This document shows positions 1 to 41,850 of a stretch of DNA of 64,000 nucleotides, in pieces. Made by a program: the position numbers and the translations under genes. Under the pieces are notes generated by a model. That model was given only the letters and a program-made list of their open reading frames with translations, ran no database searches and was not told where the DNA came from. Each line of letters starts with the position of its first letter. Positions within the stretch are counted from its first letter, which is position 1. Origin of the DNA: Odiellus spinosus (taxonomy: Eukaryota > Arthropoda > Arachnida > Opiliones > Phalangiidae); contig OY987233.1 of NCBI GenBank assembly GCA_963920705.1, forward strand, positions 14,619,459 to 14,683,458, in the 5' to 3' direction.

Positions 1-29877
<29,877 letters not shown>

Positions 29878-30129
29878 CTGAAATAATTAAAATAAAAAAT
29901 AAAGATTAAAAATATTGTTTTAAGTTTTTTTATACCATAGGATAGTATAGTTGCAACATTAAATTAATCAAATTACCATAGAAAAATCAGTTTTCCAATA
30001 GAAAATTAAGTGTTTTTAATATTGTATTCAAGTTTTTTTTAAAGTACCAATAATTAATTTAAAAAAATCAAACTTTAATAATATAGTTATATTCCAAAGT
30101 TCTAAAAAAATAATTATTTATAATTAAGG
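29878..30129. other. Upstream intron start, acceptor side
   Basis: Contains the T-rich acceptor tract of the exon starting at 29877. The rest is AT-rich. No upstream coding exon with the required phase (two bases before the junction) was found between here and 64000. Confidence 0.5.
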
Positions 30130-30590
30130 TTTCAAACGATCGAAAAGAAGTTTTGTCCAATCGATCGACTTTTAAATGACCGGCAAAGGATTTTGCTCAA
30201 TTGTTAGACTTTCAAATGATCGACAACGGTTTTGTAAAATTGATCGACTTTCAAATGATCGACACTTGCGGTTTTGCCCAATTGATCGACAAGGGGCTTT
30301 ACCCAATTTATCGACTTTCAAATGATTGACAAGGGGTTTTGCACAATTAATCGAATATCAAATGAACGACCAGAGGTTTTGTTCAATTGATCGACTTTCA
30401 AATGACTGTCAAGGGGGTTAGTCCAAATGATAGACTTCCAAATGACTGTCAAGGGGGTTAGTCCAAATGATAGACTTCCAAATGACTGTCAAGGGGATTA
30501 GTCCAAATGATAGACTTCCAAATGATCGACAAGGGATTTTGTCCAAATGATCGACTTTCAAATGATCGACAATGGTTTCGGGAAGGTTAG
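30130..30590 (+). repeat. ~36-40-bp degenerate tandem repeat
   Basis: About 12 units alternating TTTCAAATGATCGAC, AAGGGGTTTTG and CCAATTGATCGAC. The central three (30400-30520) are near-identical 40-bp units with AAATGACTGTCAAGGGG and TTAGTCCAAATGATAGAC. The motif ATGATCGAC/TTGATCGAC is frequent. Confidence 0.85.
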
Positions 30591-31303
30591 GTTAGTTTTT
30601 GAACTCAATTCATTTGAAAGGCGATCAATTCAAAGTCATTTGAAAACGTTAAGTTTAACGTGAGTCGTGACAAACTCACGATTGACGTAATAATTTATTT
30701 ATATATAAATTTTCTCTTTATCATTGGGGTAAATATATACGGATAAAAACTGCATCTAAATTACCCGAATTGTCTACTACAGATAATTGTAGAATCGTTT
30801 TTTTTTTTTTTAATTAAACAAAGGCTTAGGTATTTAAGCCTTTTGACCCAAGCATTACACAGACAAAAGAATTTTCAAAAAAAAAAAAAGAGGACTGTTG
30901 AAAATAAAGCATCAAGGCTTGTTTTTTTTGCTTTTGGTTGTTGAAAGAAAATTGTCTCTTTCCCCAACCACCCTCTAGAGGAGAAAAAAATTAAAACAAA
31001 AGTTGGAAGAACGTTAGTACCGTTAGTTCATTGTGGTGAAGGTAATCAATAACTGCTTACCCACATTTAGGTAATTAAAACTGTCACTAAGATACTTACA
31101 GTAGGTTTTTTAAGTTTTTTATTTTCATCCTGTGATTTTTTATTTTATTTTATTTTTATTTCAGTTTTAAGGGAGGTTGTGAAGATATAAAATTTGAAAT
31201 TGTTTTTGGAGTAAATGAAATTTGAATCCCTCAAAAAATTAAGGCCATCTCACAAAAGAAAAATTTAGATCTTAAAGTGAAACTGTCACCTTTTTTTAGT
31301 TTG
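30591..31303. other. Unassigned AT-rich sequence
   Basis: Homopolymer T and A runs near 30800 and 30880. No exon or element recognised. Confidence 0.4.
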
Positions 31304-31400
31304 CTTAAAGGGAAATTTGGAGCTAAAAATGGAACAGCTTTTGAATTTATTTTCGGAATCACCGGATGCCAAAAACATTTCAATACACGTAGATTTATTT
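31304..31400 (+). mobile_element. M4 element copy
   Basis: Starts AAGGGAAATTTGGAGC and has AAAAATGGAACAGCTTTTG and TTTTCGGAATCACCGGATG. It is repeated 200 bp further on. Confidence 0.75.
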
Positions 31401-31506
31401 AAAATATAATTCTCTGGGTACATTTGTCTGTCTGACTGTAGAGAACGCTAAAATCAAGTCACACGCTTCATTTGAAACATCGATTAAACCTAATTTAAAA
31501 TGTCGA

Positions 31507-31632
31507 TTAAAGGGAAACTTGGAGCTAAAATTGGAACAGCTTTTGAATTTATTTTCGGAATCACCGGAAGTCGAGAATTTTTAAACACGTTTTGGTGTTT
31601 AAATTAATTTCTAAAGTTAGGTATTTGAAGTA
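31507..31632 (+). mobile_element. M4 element copy
   Basis: After TA: AAGGGAAACTTGGAGC, ATTGGAACAGCTTTTGAAT, TTTTCGGAATCACCGG, then TTTTGGTGTTTAAATTAATT as in the copy at 20081. Confidence 0.78.
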
Positions 31633-32136
31633 ATCTTTAAAACTTAATATCTTTCTTATTTAAGGTCCGATTTTGACGTAATAGATCCCGATTTGAAGAT
31701 CACATCGAGATCAATTAGTATATATAGTTACTTTAGTTTATAAACCATACATTAGTATGCATTCTATTAAATAAAAATATTAGTTCCATCTACCCTTTAA
31801 ATTGAGGGCGCTTATAGCATCGTTGAAGAGCTGAGTTGATAAATGAACAAATAACTTTTTTCTTCTATTATGCTTTAACATTACGTATCAATCCGAGATA
31901 GACTTGTCACGCATTGTAAACTCGGCATGAACCCGCGAAGAATACGACCTTTTTATTTGGTACGATACTAATTATTTTTGGGCCACATTTTTTTATTATC
32001 ATTTTTATTTCGCGCCTTGGTAGTGTTCTTATCCATTTCTTAATTGTTTCTCGAAGTTCAGTCTCTTTTTGATGGACTTCTTGTTGTAATTAGTTTTATA
32101 CTCGTTCATAAATCGATTAACTATATAAGCTTCTTA
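31633..32136. other. Unassigned sequence
   Basis: Contains a reversed dispersed motif (TTAACATTACGTATCAATCC, 31875-31894). Nothing else recognised. Confidence 0.4.
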
Positions 32137-32538
32137 AAGTGAGGCTGTCACCATATAAATTTGTATTCGAATGCCTATGGATTATATTTTCAGTTTTATC
32201 GTGCTATTAAAACGATATATTCAAAATTTTATACCCCAGAGTTGAAGCGTTCTTAACAAACCTTAAAATGAAAAATGACAAGGTAGTTGACTTTCTGGAT
32301 TAAGTACTTTTGCGAAAAAGACACCGCGAAAGTGATCTTATCGTTGATGCCAGAACGCGCGAGAATCAACTGTAGGCTATACAATAGCATGGCGATTTTA
32401 AAATATGTATTTTTACTGTCGCGATAATTTTTTTTATGATATATGTATATATATTTTGAATCGTTTTTTAACGATATTTCCGAAAATGCTACTCAATTTC
32501 CATTTGGAGTTCATGATAAATCCGTAACAGCCTCACTT
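32137..32538 (-). mobile_element. M1 element with both termini, internally deleted (~400 bp)
   Basis: Reversed orientation, from AAGTGAGGCTGTCACC (after TA) to CAGCCTCACTTA. Two internal blocks are missing, including the CRE-like TGACGTAGT region. Confidence 0.92.
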
Positions 32539-32945
32539 AAAGAAATGAATTAGAATTTTTATATTCGGTTCATCTTCCCTTTTTCGAGAAGAAACACTGA
32601 GATCTTTAAAAGATACAATAAGTTTGCGGATGTCTTAAGAAATTCAGAATCAACAAAGACCTTATATATTTGTTAACAATCTAAGAAAACCCTAAATTTA
32701 GGTATGACAACCAACGTTTTGTGTAAGAATTATGCAGGTTTTAAGAGTGGGAATTTAAAACTATTCAAAACATAGATATATTGTCAGAAGCAGGTACACC
32801 GATAGGAACACAGACACGTCTTATAGATCTTGTTTCCAAGATAGCAGCCGGGCGTGAAATTAAAACACTACAGTGATACATGGCCCATCCCTGTGGTTGA
32901 CACAAATATTTTTACAAATACTCTCGGTCCCACTATAATTTTACT
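32539..32945. other. Unassigned sequence
   Basis: No repeat family or exon recognised. Confidence 0.4.
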
Positions 32946-33229
32946 TAAGCTACGGTCACACTAGAGTTTCTTAATCGATTTGAAATGGTAAAATCAAACC
33001 AATATTCAAATCACCAGGAATCGTTTTAAGCTTCATGTGTTCACGCATTATCTTTATAAATCGATTTATTGTAGCTTCATCGATTGTTGAAACCGAATCG
33101 GTATGAAAAGTGGTTTCCGAAGCAGTTTCGAGAAATCTAATCAAATCGATTCTAGAAAAGATAGTTTCCTGTTCACAGACTCCAGCGAAACGTTTTGAAA
33201 CGATTCCAAGGCATAACATGACCGCGGCT
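32946..33229 (-). mobile_element. M2 element, both termini
   Basis: Reversed copy from GCTACGGTCACACTAG to CATAACATGACCGCGGC, with TAA on both sides (a possible 3-bp duplication as in PIF/Harbinger elements; inference). Internal AATCGATTT, TTTATAAATCGATTTATTG and AATCGATTCTAG blocks match the copy at 4433. Confidence 0.85.
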
Positions 33230-33822
33230 AAAGAATATTCTCGTATACCTATTTGTAAAATGAAACTTATTAAGAATTCAACTGGGATTGGTGCTTCTCA
33301 TCAGACTCGTGGCTCAGGAACTTTGTAGAAAAATATAGCTTGAAAACTAATTTGCGAATCTCTGGGTTAAAATGACTCCCAAGTGGTATAGCAAATCAAA
33401 TTACAGGATTTAAGGGGGATAAAGCCCACGCTTTTCTCTCTTGGCGATCAGGATATGGGGTGAGTCGTTGAGGGGAGTACCAGTTCTTATAAGAAACCCC
33501 CAAACCGACGGACCATTCATTACCAAAAAAATACAGAGAAAAAGAGAAAAACGTTTTAACTCGCAAAAAGATACAAATTCAAAAAAAAAAACAAAAAAAA
33601 ACTCGATTTCTAGAAAATTTGAAATTTGAGATGATATGCCATGGTTTGAAAATTTTTTTTTTTTTTTACTTTAATTGAATTTAAATTGTTTCATTTTTAT
33701 TTCTAATTTCTTAATTATAAATTCCATTTTTTTGGACTATTAATACCAATTTATTGAAGTTTTAATTAATAATACCAATTTTTTTGTTTATTAATCATGA
33801 CAAAATAATTATGTTTTAATTA
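33230..33822. other. Unassigned sequence with homopolymer tracts
   Basis: A-rich and T-rich runs at 33580-33670. A short plus-strand frame at 33441-33629 has no recognisable family. Confidence 0.4.
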
Positions 33823-34125
33823 AAGTTAGGCTGTCACGGATTTTTCATGAACTCCAAATTGAAATTGAGTAGCATTTTCAGAAAGATCGTTGAAAAACGA
33901 TTCAAAATATATATACATATGTCATAGAACAAAAATTACAGTGACAGTAAAAATACATTTTATAATAACCATTTTCGAAATTTTTAAAATAAAAATTCCC
34001 CGCAATACTACGTCATCGGATTATGTTTGCGTGGCTATTGTAGAGAATACAGTTTTTTCTCGGGAGTTCTGGCACGAGTGATAATGTCCTTTTCGCGCGT
34101 TCTTTTTCGTAAAAGTACTTAATCC
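33823..34125 (+). mobile_element. M1 element, 3' truncated
   Basis: Starts AAAGTTAGGCTGTCACGG and follows the M1 order to AAAGTACTTAATCC, where it passes directly into the S10-type ACCAATTTAATTT repeat. Confidence 0.88.
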
Positions 34126-34560
34126 CAATTTATTTTTAAATATTTTTAATACTAATTTGGTATGTTTTTAATTATTAATAATACCAATTTAATTTAATTT
34201 TAATTATTAATAATACCAATTTAATTTAATTTTAATTATTATTAATATCAATTTAATTTATTTGTGATTATTATTAATACCAATTTAATTTATTTTTAAT
34301 TATTATTAATACCAATTTAATTTATTTTTAATTATTATTAATACCAATTAAATTTATTTTTAATTATTATTAATACCAATTTAATTTATTTTTAATTATT
34401 AATATCAATTTAATTTGTGATTATTATTAATACCAGTATTTATTTAAAATTAATTTTAATTTTTAATACCAATAATTATTTAAAACTTTTTTTAATTATT
34501 AACACCAATAATTATTTAAAACTTATTTTTAATTATTATTAATACCAATATTTATATAAA
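34126..34560 (+). repeat. ~32-bp AT tandem repeat, ~11 degenerate copies
   Basis: Units of TAATACCAATTTAATTT followed by ATTTTTAATTATTAT, drifting to TACCAATAATTATTTAAAA near the end. It begins exactly where the M1 copy stops. Confidence 0.85.
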
Positions 34561-35391
34561 TTTTATTTTTAATTGCGGTACTATACCTATATTAAAATCA
34601 CTTTAATTATTGAATAATTTATTAATGATAATAAGCTCCGGTACCGTAAATTCAATTTATTACACTCTGTAATTACCACTTAAATATTACACTTTACCAG
34701 CATTTAATAATATTAATGATAATTGATAAAAGTTAAACTTTAAACCGTATGTTAAATAAAAAGGTCAAAATAAATCCTTTTGTCTCCAAAATTAGTCGGA
34801 AATAGAAAAATTGGTAATTCAATTTTATTTTAAAAAATTGCATAAAAATTGCAGTATTTTTTGTTCTTAGTACGTTGCTTTCAAATCATCGGAGAGATCA
34901 AATTCAAAGAGGATTTTTCCTCATAAATTTATCCATTTAATTTAGCTATTATACCAACCAAGGGTTCTCGCGTTTTGAAATTGATTAATTCGGACCCAAG
35001 GTTGAAGATTAGAATATTTAGATACGTAGATTATACTGTTAAACATTTTTTTTATGAACTTCAAGTGAAAAAAGCATTTAACATCGGAAATTTGAGTTGA
35101 ATGAGTGGCACTCTTAGATGATATTAAAATTATATTGAAAATATATTTTTTAAGGAAAAAAATTAATTTCAAACTAAGGTTGAAACTGTGTCATACGTAT
35201 TAATTTAAAAGACCAAACTCGAATTCGCAAAAAATAAAATTTTAGAGTTCATTATTTTAAAATGAAACTTTTCATTTGAGAATTTTTTCTTACAATTTAA
35301 TTTTTGATACGGGTAAAAGAAAAATCAATTTATTTTAAAATATTTCTAATTAATATTTTAATTTTTAAAAATATGGTTTCAATTATGTTTA
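34561..35391. other. AT-rich unassigned sequence
   Basis: No exon or element recognised on either strand. Confidence 0.4.
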
Positions 35392-35904
35392 AAGGGAGAA
35401 TTGCACCGAATAACAAGTAATTTTAAATCGATTCTTTATCCTTTAAATGAGCCTAATCCACAAGTAAAAAAAAAAAAAATGCAAACCAATATTAAACTAG
35501 AAATAAATTTAAAACTTACCCTTAAAATAGGCGTAGCTGAATTAATGGAGATTACCTGAACTCCCCATGTAAGGATTAACGACCAATGACATTAATCGAT
35601 GGCTCTTATATGGGAAATCCAGGATCTACAAAACTTACCATTAAAATAGGCTTAGCTGGATTCATGGAGATTCTCAATTTCTTCCACATAAGGGTCATCG
35701 ACCAATGAGCAAAGACTCGACGTTAAGGCGAGATCTCTATGGGACTACTGGTCAATAACATTCGATTGGTCGATGACCCTTATATGAGGAGAAATCAGAA
35801 TCTCTATGAATCCAGCTAAGCCTATTTTCCAGATAAGTTTGAAATAGATTTCTAGTTTAATATTTGTTTGTAAATTTTTTATTGGTCAATTAGGCCTATT
35901 TAAG
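35392..35904 (+). mobile_element. M3 element, left part
   Basis: After TA: AAGGGAGAATTGCACC, then the M3 interior with two hairpin modules (TAGGCTTAGCTGGATTCATG against CATGAATC..AGCTAAGCCTA). It stops at AATTAGGCCTATTTAA, where sequence unrelated to M3 begins. A matching right end is at 37399-37429. Confidence 0.8.
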
Positions 35905-36127
35905 CCACGTGGCAGAACGCGCCAGAATCATCTGTAGGCTCTACAATAGCCACGCGACCGTAGTGATGACGTAAGTAATAAAAATTATGAAAATGGCGAT
36001 TATAAAATATATATTTTTACTGTCGCGGCATATGTATACATAAATTGATTCATTTTTTAATGATCTTTCCGAAAATGGTATACAATTTCCATTCGAAGTT
36101 CATGAAAAATCCATGACAGCCTCACTT
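35905..36127 (-). mobile_element. M1 element, 5' half
   Basis: Reversed. It starts in mid-element at CCACGTGGCAGAACGCG and ends with an intact 5' TIR (TGACAGCCTCACTT, then TA). Confidence 0.88.
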
Positions 36128-36904
36128 TAAGGTAGTAAATGTTTTAATTCCGCCTTTGCCACGTGTAGCAAATTCAGGGTGGATTTTAAATGAGGTTGGA
36201 ATTTTGAGTTAATCCCTCGTATCGGGAAATTGTGACACTACCTTATGTTTTCCCACTGGGTGGTTACTAACAAGGGCGAAGTGGGGCGTCCGGGTAAAGG
36301 TGGGCGGAAATTCTTGGGCACCGATGATAATTAAAAGAATTCTTGCGGCTTAACGGAGAATTGGAATCGATTGGGCGGGTGCCCTACCGGTCTTCCGCGA
36401 TGCCCCTCTTCATTGTTCGAAACCTCGAACCTAGCCAGAAACCGTCTTCAAGTATATAAGAGAAGATTCGGTTCAAATTGGAATTCATTTCATTTCAAGT
36501 GATAGTGGCACGAATTTTATTTTTATTTTTTATAAATGTAATTTAAATTTAGGTTTTGGATTAAAACTTTCGTGTCTAGACAGATCCAATTACGAAATAG
36601 GCTCAGAAATTTTTACAGGGTTGAATTCTATTCTAAAAATGGAATTTTAAACTGAGGCAGCTGACTGTTAGAATTTCCCAATATGGACGATTTTTGACCT
36701 AATTAGATTTTTCTTCATTAAAAAAGCCGATTTCTCTCGTAATTTTATTGGAGCACATTGAAATATATGAAAAGCAAAACCTACGTCACACTATAGGTAA
36801 AATCAGTCTCGAGGTTTTTTATTTCAATTTCTGCAGATTAAATTCGCGAGCTTCGGGTGCAATCAATTTGACAAGGCCTAACGGATATTACGAATCTTTC
36901 TAAA
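36128..36904. other. Unique island between inverted M1 copies, with TATA-like site
   Basis: 36240-36440 is GC-richer (GGCGAAGTGGGGCGTCCGGG, GGGCGGGTGCCCTACCGG). It is followed by AAGTATATAAGAGAAG at ~36452 and TTCATTTCATTTC about 35 bases later, a spacing that would suit a plus-strand core promoter. No coding exon was recognised downstream, so promoter function is only a suggestion. Confidence 0.35.
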
Positions 36905-37390
36905 GGAAATTGAGTAGTATTTTCGGAAAGGTCGTTAAAAACGATTCAGAATATATATACATATGTCACAGAACAAAATTACCGCGACAGTAAAAATACA
37001 TATTTTATAATCGCCATTATCGAAATTTTTAAAATTAAAATTTCCCGCAATACTACGTCATCACTATGGTCGCGTGATTTCGTTATTGTAGAGTACAGTT
37101 GATTCTCGCGCGTTCTGGCAACAGGTTAAGGTCACTTTCGCGTAGTCATTTTCGTAAAAGTACTTAACCCAGATAGTCTTTCGTATGAAAATTATCGTTA
37201 ATTACGTTTCAGAAATAAACTACGTCATTTATCAGAAAACAATTATCTATTAATTTTTGTCATTTTCATTTTGAAGTTACTTAAGAACTCTTCAACCCAA
37301 AGGTATAATGTTTTGAATATGGCGTTTTAATAGCATGATAAAACTAAAAATATAATTTATAGGAGTTCGAAAAAAATGGTGACAACACTT
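36905..37390 (+). mobile_element. M1 element lacking the 5' TIR
   Basis: Starts GGAAATTGAGTAGTATTTTC and runs through the complete M1 order to ATGGTGACAACACTT, then TA. With 35905-36127 it forms an inverted pair around the 36.1-36.9 kb island. Confidence 0.9.
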
Positions 37391-37398
37391 TAAATAAA

Positions 37399-37429
37399 TT
37401 AGACCTATTTAAACGATGCAATCTCCTTT
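37399..37429 (+). mobile_element. M3 element, right terminus
   Basis: AATTAGACCTATTTAA, then ACGATGCAATCTCCTTTT, then TA. This is the M3 right end, separated from the M3 left part (35392-35904) by ~1.5 kb and repeating its last 16 bases imperfectly. Confidence 0.65.
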
Positions 37430-37431
37430 TA

Positions 37432-38523
37432 ACCGCCGATTCCGAAAAAAAAAATAAAATGCACCTATGACATTATATAAATTTATTACAATCTTGGATA
37501 GCACCTAATTTTAACATGGAAAACATGCTTCTTCTATGAGTAAAGGGTCCCTTTTAAACTTGAAGCTAAAATATATATTTATATATCTATCTTGAACATT
37601 CTTACAGACTCTCATATCTTAGTGGTGGTAAAATCCCTCCTTAAATTTTGCGTAATTTAAAATTCAAATTTTCATATCTCGGGCAAACCTCGATCCCCGG
37701 CCACTATTATTTTCCATCCATTGATTCAGAAACAATACAGTTCAAGGCATCAGCCTAGATTATATATAAGGTAAATCCATCGCTTCCTATACCTTTTATT
37801 CCATTACTTTTAATTCAATAGACAACTATCGTATAAACTACATTCTATCTAACTTAAAAGAAATAATGAAGTTATATTAGGGGAAGGAGAGATAAAGATA
37901 GATGCGTTAAAACTACCATAATACCTTTCTTAGAATTTGCTTATGGTAATAAAATACAATGTATAAACTACTCAAATTTCCGCCTTTTACACATTGCCGG
38001 ATCTAGTGTCGAAAATTCTATAGGGAAATACCGCTTCAAGAGGTAAATTCGAATTTATTAGCCAAAAATAGAATATCAATAACTATACAGTTCATACCAC
38101 CTTGAATTGGTAATACGGTAGAAGGCTAAACCCTATTTTTAGCCCTTTTGAAATTTGGAAACGTATGTACTATTTTTAGTATGTTTTAAAATTACGTACT
38201 GATACGCAGACACCCTTAACTTTATTAACAAATCAATATTGGACATGGGGTTAAAATTCCCTCGAGCTATTTGAGCTAATAATATTCTAATTTGATGTTT
38301 TACAAATAAATAATACTTGATTGGATTTAAATTAAATTAAACACTGAGTATTCACAAACTAGGACAACACATTCATTTATATAGGCAGTTAATTATTTAA
38401 ATCGAATTAATTTATACGATAATTAATATTACACGTAAAATATTGTGACTTGCAAGGAAATATACTTATGATAATGCTTAATTAAGTTTGACATTATATT
38501 TATTGTTTAATTTAATTAAATTA
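37432..38523. other. Unassigned AT-rich sequence
   Basis: No element termini, exon or RNA gene recognised. Confidence 0.4.
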
Positions 38524-39045
38524 AGGGTGTCACGGATTTTTCATTAACTCCAAAGTAGCATTTCCGGAAAGATCGTTTAAAAACGATTCCAAATATATAT
38601 ACATTTGTCATAGAACAAAATTACAGCGACAGTAAAAAATTCATATTTTATAATCACCATTTTCGATATTTTTAAAATAAAAATTCCCCACGATACTACG
38701 TCATCAATATCGTCGCGTGATTTCGTTATTATATTATACAGTTGATTCTCGCGCGTTCTGGCACAAGTGATAAGGTCGCTTTCGCGCGGTCTTTTTCGTA
38801 AAAGTACTTAACCCTGAAAGTCAACTACCTTTCGTATGAAAATTATCGTTAATTACGTTCCAGAAATAAACTACTTCATATATCGAAATAAAAATGATCT
38901 ATATATCTTTAAGATTTTCATTTTGAAGTTTCTTTATAACGCGTCAAACTAGAGGTATAAAATTTTACATATGACGTTCTAATAATATGATAAAACTAAA
39001 AATATAATCCATAGGCATTCGAAAAAAATGGTGACAGCCTCACTT
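38524..39045 (+). mobile_element. M1 element, near full length (~522 bp)
   Basis: 5' TIR eroded to GGGTGTCACGG, 3' TIR intact (TGACAGCCTCACTT). The internal blocks are complete and close to the 4867-5413 copy. Confidence 0.92.
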
Positions 39046-39460
39046 TAAGTGAAAAAAAGGGTTATGATGAAGAATAAATTTAAAAAAAGAAAAATTCTGA
39101 AAATTGAAGACTAAAATAAAAATCTTCAATTGCTTGCGAAGTAGGGCTCTAGGGGTCCAGGAAAGGATTTGGCCTTGGCTATAAACAACTTCAAAAGTGT
39201 ACCTCATTATCTTCAGCTACCCTACAATCCAGAGAATATCTTGTGACATTCAAAAGGAATTGATAAGAACTACTTTTTTTCAAACGACGGTTAATATTAT
39301 GTAAAATACTACACAGATTTGTTGTTTTGTACCAATAGAAATAAAATAAAAAATGTTTTTTATCAGATCTTTGAGTACTTTACTGAAACTACTTTCTTCT
39401 TACGAAGTTTAACATTATGTAAGAATACGCCACACCTTCCGCTAAAATGCAATTTACTTA
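39046..39460. other. Unassigned sequence between two M1 copies
   Basis: Contains two TAACATTATGTAA-like pieces related to the dispersed motif. No exon recognised. Confidence 0.4.
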
Positions 39461-39968
39461 AAGTGAAGCTGTCACCATATTTTTATATAGTTTTATCATA
39501 CAATTAAAACGAAATATTTAAAATTTTAAACCTCTGTCGGATAACGAGTTAGAAAGAGACATCTAATTGAAAATGTCAAAAAAAGTGTAATTTTTTTTTC
39601 CGATATATGACGTAGTTTATTTCTAGAACGTAATTAACGATATTTTCATACGAAAGGTAGTCGAGTTTCTGAATTAAGTACTTTTTCGAAAAAGACCGCG
39701 CGAAAGCGACCTTATCACTGGTGCCGTAATGGGCGAGAATCAACTGCAGGCTCTACAATAACGACCTTATAGCGATGATGTAGTATTGCGGAGATTTTAA
39801 TTTTAAAAATGTCGAAAATGGTGATTATAAAATATGTATTTTTACTGTCGCGGTAATTTTGTTCTATGACATATGTATATAAATTTTGAATCGTTTTTTA
39901 ACGATCTTTCCGAAAATGCTACTCAATTTCCATTTAGATTTCATGAAAAATCCGTGACAGCCTCACTT
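39461..39968 (-). mobile_element. M1 element, full length (~508 bp)
   Basis: Reversed, both TIRs present (AAGTGAAGCTGTCACC and TGACAGCCTCACTT), TA on both sides. Together with 38524-39045 it makes a head-facing inverted pair 415 bp apart. Confidence 0.94.
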
Positions 39969-40389
39969 TAATATATATCCCCGCTTTTAAAAATATACAC
40001 ACACTTTTTTCTCCGAATTTTCTTCAATATTATAATATTATTAAAAAATTCCATCCTTCAAACAGGGTAGCTAAGCCTTGGCATTATTTTCAACATAGTA
40101 TACAGGTATTTTACTAGTATTAAGGAAAAGCTCCGAAAGATAGTTGTTATTATTATATTTTAAAGTATTTTTAGGTTATATAAATATGGGTTATATGTAA
40201 AGTAGAAGCCTTCTGAGAATAATTTTGATAACCTCCCTTCCACCCACTACAGGCATCTAGGGACCGTTTATAAAACTACTAAAATTACGTGATTATTTTC
40301 ATTTGGTTCTCAAGAACCTGTGACCTTTGAGGGGTTAAAACAGTTTCAGAAAATTCGTTCCACCCCCCTTGCAGCTATTAACCGCATTG
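39969..40389. other. Unassigned sequence
   Basis: Nothing recognised. Confidence 0.4.
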
Positions 40390-40518
40390 GGGCATTCATT
40401 CACTCATTCATTGAGGCATTCATTCATTGAGGCATTCATTCATTGAGGCATTCATTCATTGAGGCATTCATTCATTGAGGCATTCATTCATTGAGGCATT
40501 CATTCATTGTGGTATTCA
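40390..40518 (+). repeat. 16-bp tandem repeat, ~8 copies
   Basis: Unit GGCATTCATTCATTGA, very regular over six units, fading into CATTC/CATAC repeats to ~40575. Confidence 0.95.
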
Positions 40519-41850
40519 TAGTTTCTTTCATTCGTACATTCAATCATACACTCAATCAGACATTCAATCAGACTAAGTATTCTTCTAAATAGGGCTTACT
40601 TAAAACTTAACAGCTAAGCCTCGGCTTGTTTCTAAGACTCGGTTGGCTGTTGGTCAGAGTCGTTGATGCGTGGTGAGGTTTGTTGTAAAACGATTTAGCT
40701 TGCATCACTGTCCATGTGGTAATTGTCTTAGGTTTGAACCACTACATATATCAGTTTTATCTTGAGATATGAAATTTAACTTATGGTAATTTTCTACGCT
40801 CAATCTTGTTCTCATATTTAGCTTCGGAAGCAACTTAGCGAGCGAGCGAGTATAGAAGGCCACGAAAATTCTCGAAATAGAAATAGTGAAAATAGGATTT
40901 TGAAGTTATTTCCGTATTTGTCGTACAGAAACGGTACAAGTACGTCTTTTGTGTTTGTTGCTGGTGATGACGGCGTACCGGGAAACTTGTTTCGTTCTAT
41001 TCAAATAATTGTACCGAGGTTGGTTTGACAATGACTGCGCCCCAAGAATAACGAAACACTCCCGGGCTTATATCCAACCCTCTCTGCACTCTCTCTCTCT
41101 CTCTCCTCTATCCTTCGTAGCTCTTATTCGATAACCCGCCTCCAAGGAAATAGCCCCTCAAGTATATACCAAAAACAAGATGGGAGATACGTATTAATTT
41201 AAATGTTATACCTAGTAAAAATGATTAAAATAAGTTGTGTTAGATTATGTTAGTTAAGGTACGATAGTTTTCCTGGGTTTAATTTGAATATATTGTCTTT
41301 AGTTAGGTTAAGTTATATCCACCTGTTTTATAACTTAGTTGACCATGAATTTTGATAGTACTCAAAATAAACTTTAAAATAAATCTAGTCTCGTCAAAAT
41401 CGGTTCATAAATAACGAAGTTGAAAATTTTATAAGTTTCTAGTTGGAAAATTATTATCATCAAACTCGCAAGTTGGACAATTTAGATTTTTTTCCAACTC
41501 TCTTATTTATGGACCGATTTTAACATTCTTGGTTTCATTTTAAAGCTCTTGTTAAGCTCTACACTAATAGGGAATAAAACGTGTTCTCCAATCACTAGAT
41601 CTTGGGGTATTTAATCAATGTCTTACATATAGTATCAGTCCATTGAGTACTATAGCTAAAATATCAATTACCTAGACAATTTTCTATCTCAACGCAATGG
41701 TTTGATCATTCTAAAGACCGAAGCTTAAAAAATACGGGAGTGATGCTGAGGATTTAGTCTGGGAGAGAAATCTATTTCTAGCCAAAGATGACGTCTTTTC
41801 CCCCTTTCATTCCACCCCCTCTCATTCTGATCGAAGAAATAACTATCAAA
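40519..41850. other. GC-richer unassigned region
   Basis: 40580-41160 is less AT-rich (AGCGAGCGAGCGAG, TGATGACGGCGTACCGGG) and ends with a CTCTCTCTCTCTCTCTCC run at ~41088. On the minus strand GGATATAAGCCCGG lies about 30 bases before a CAGTCATTG initiator-like site. It is a candidate regulatory island, but no exon was identified. Confidence 0.35.

Noticed and set aside
40700-40740. tRNA-like B box (AGGTTTGAACC) near 40730, and similar words at 21075 and 48283
   Set aside because: No A box at the right spacing and the flanking bases do not form a T stem.
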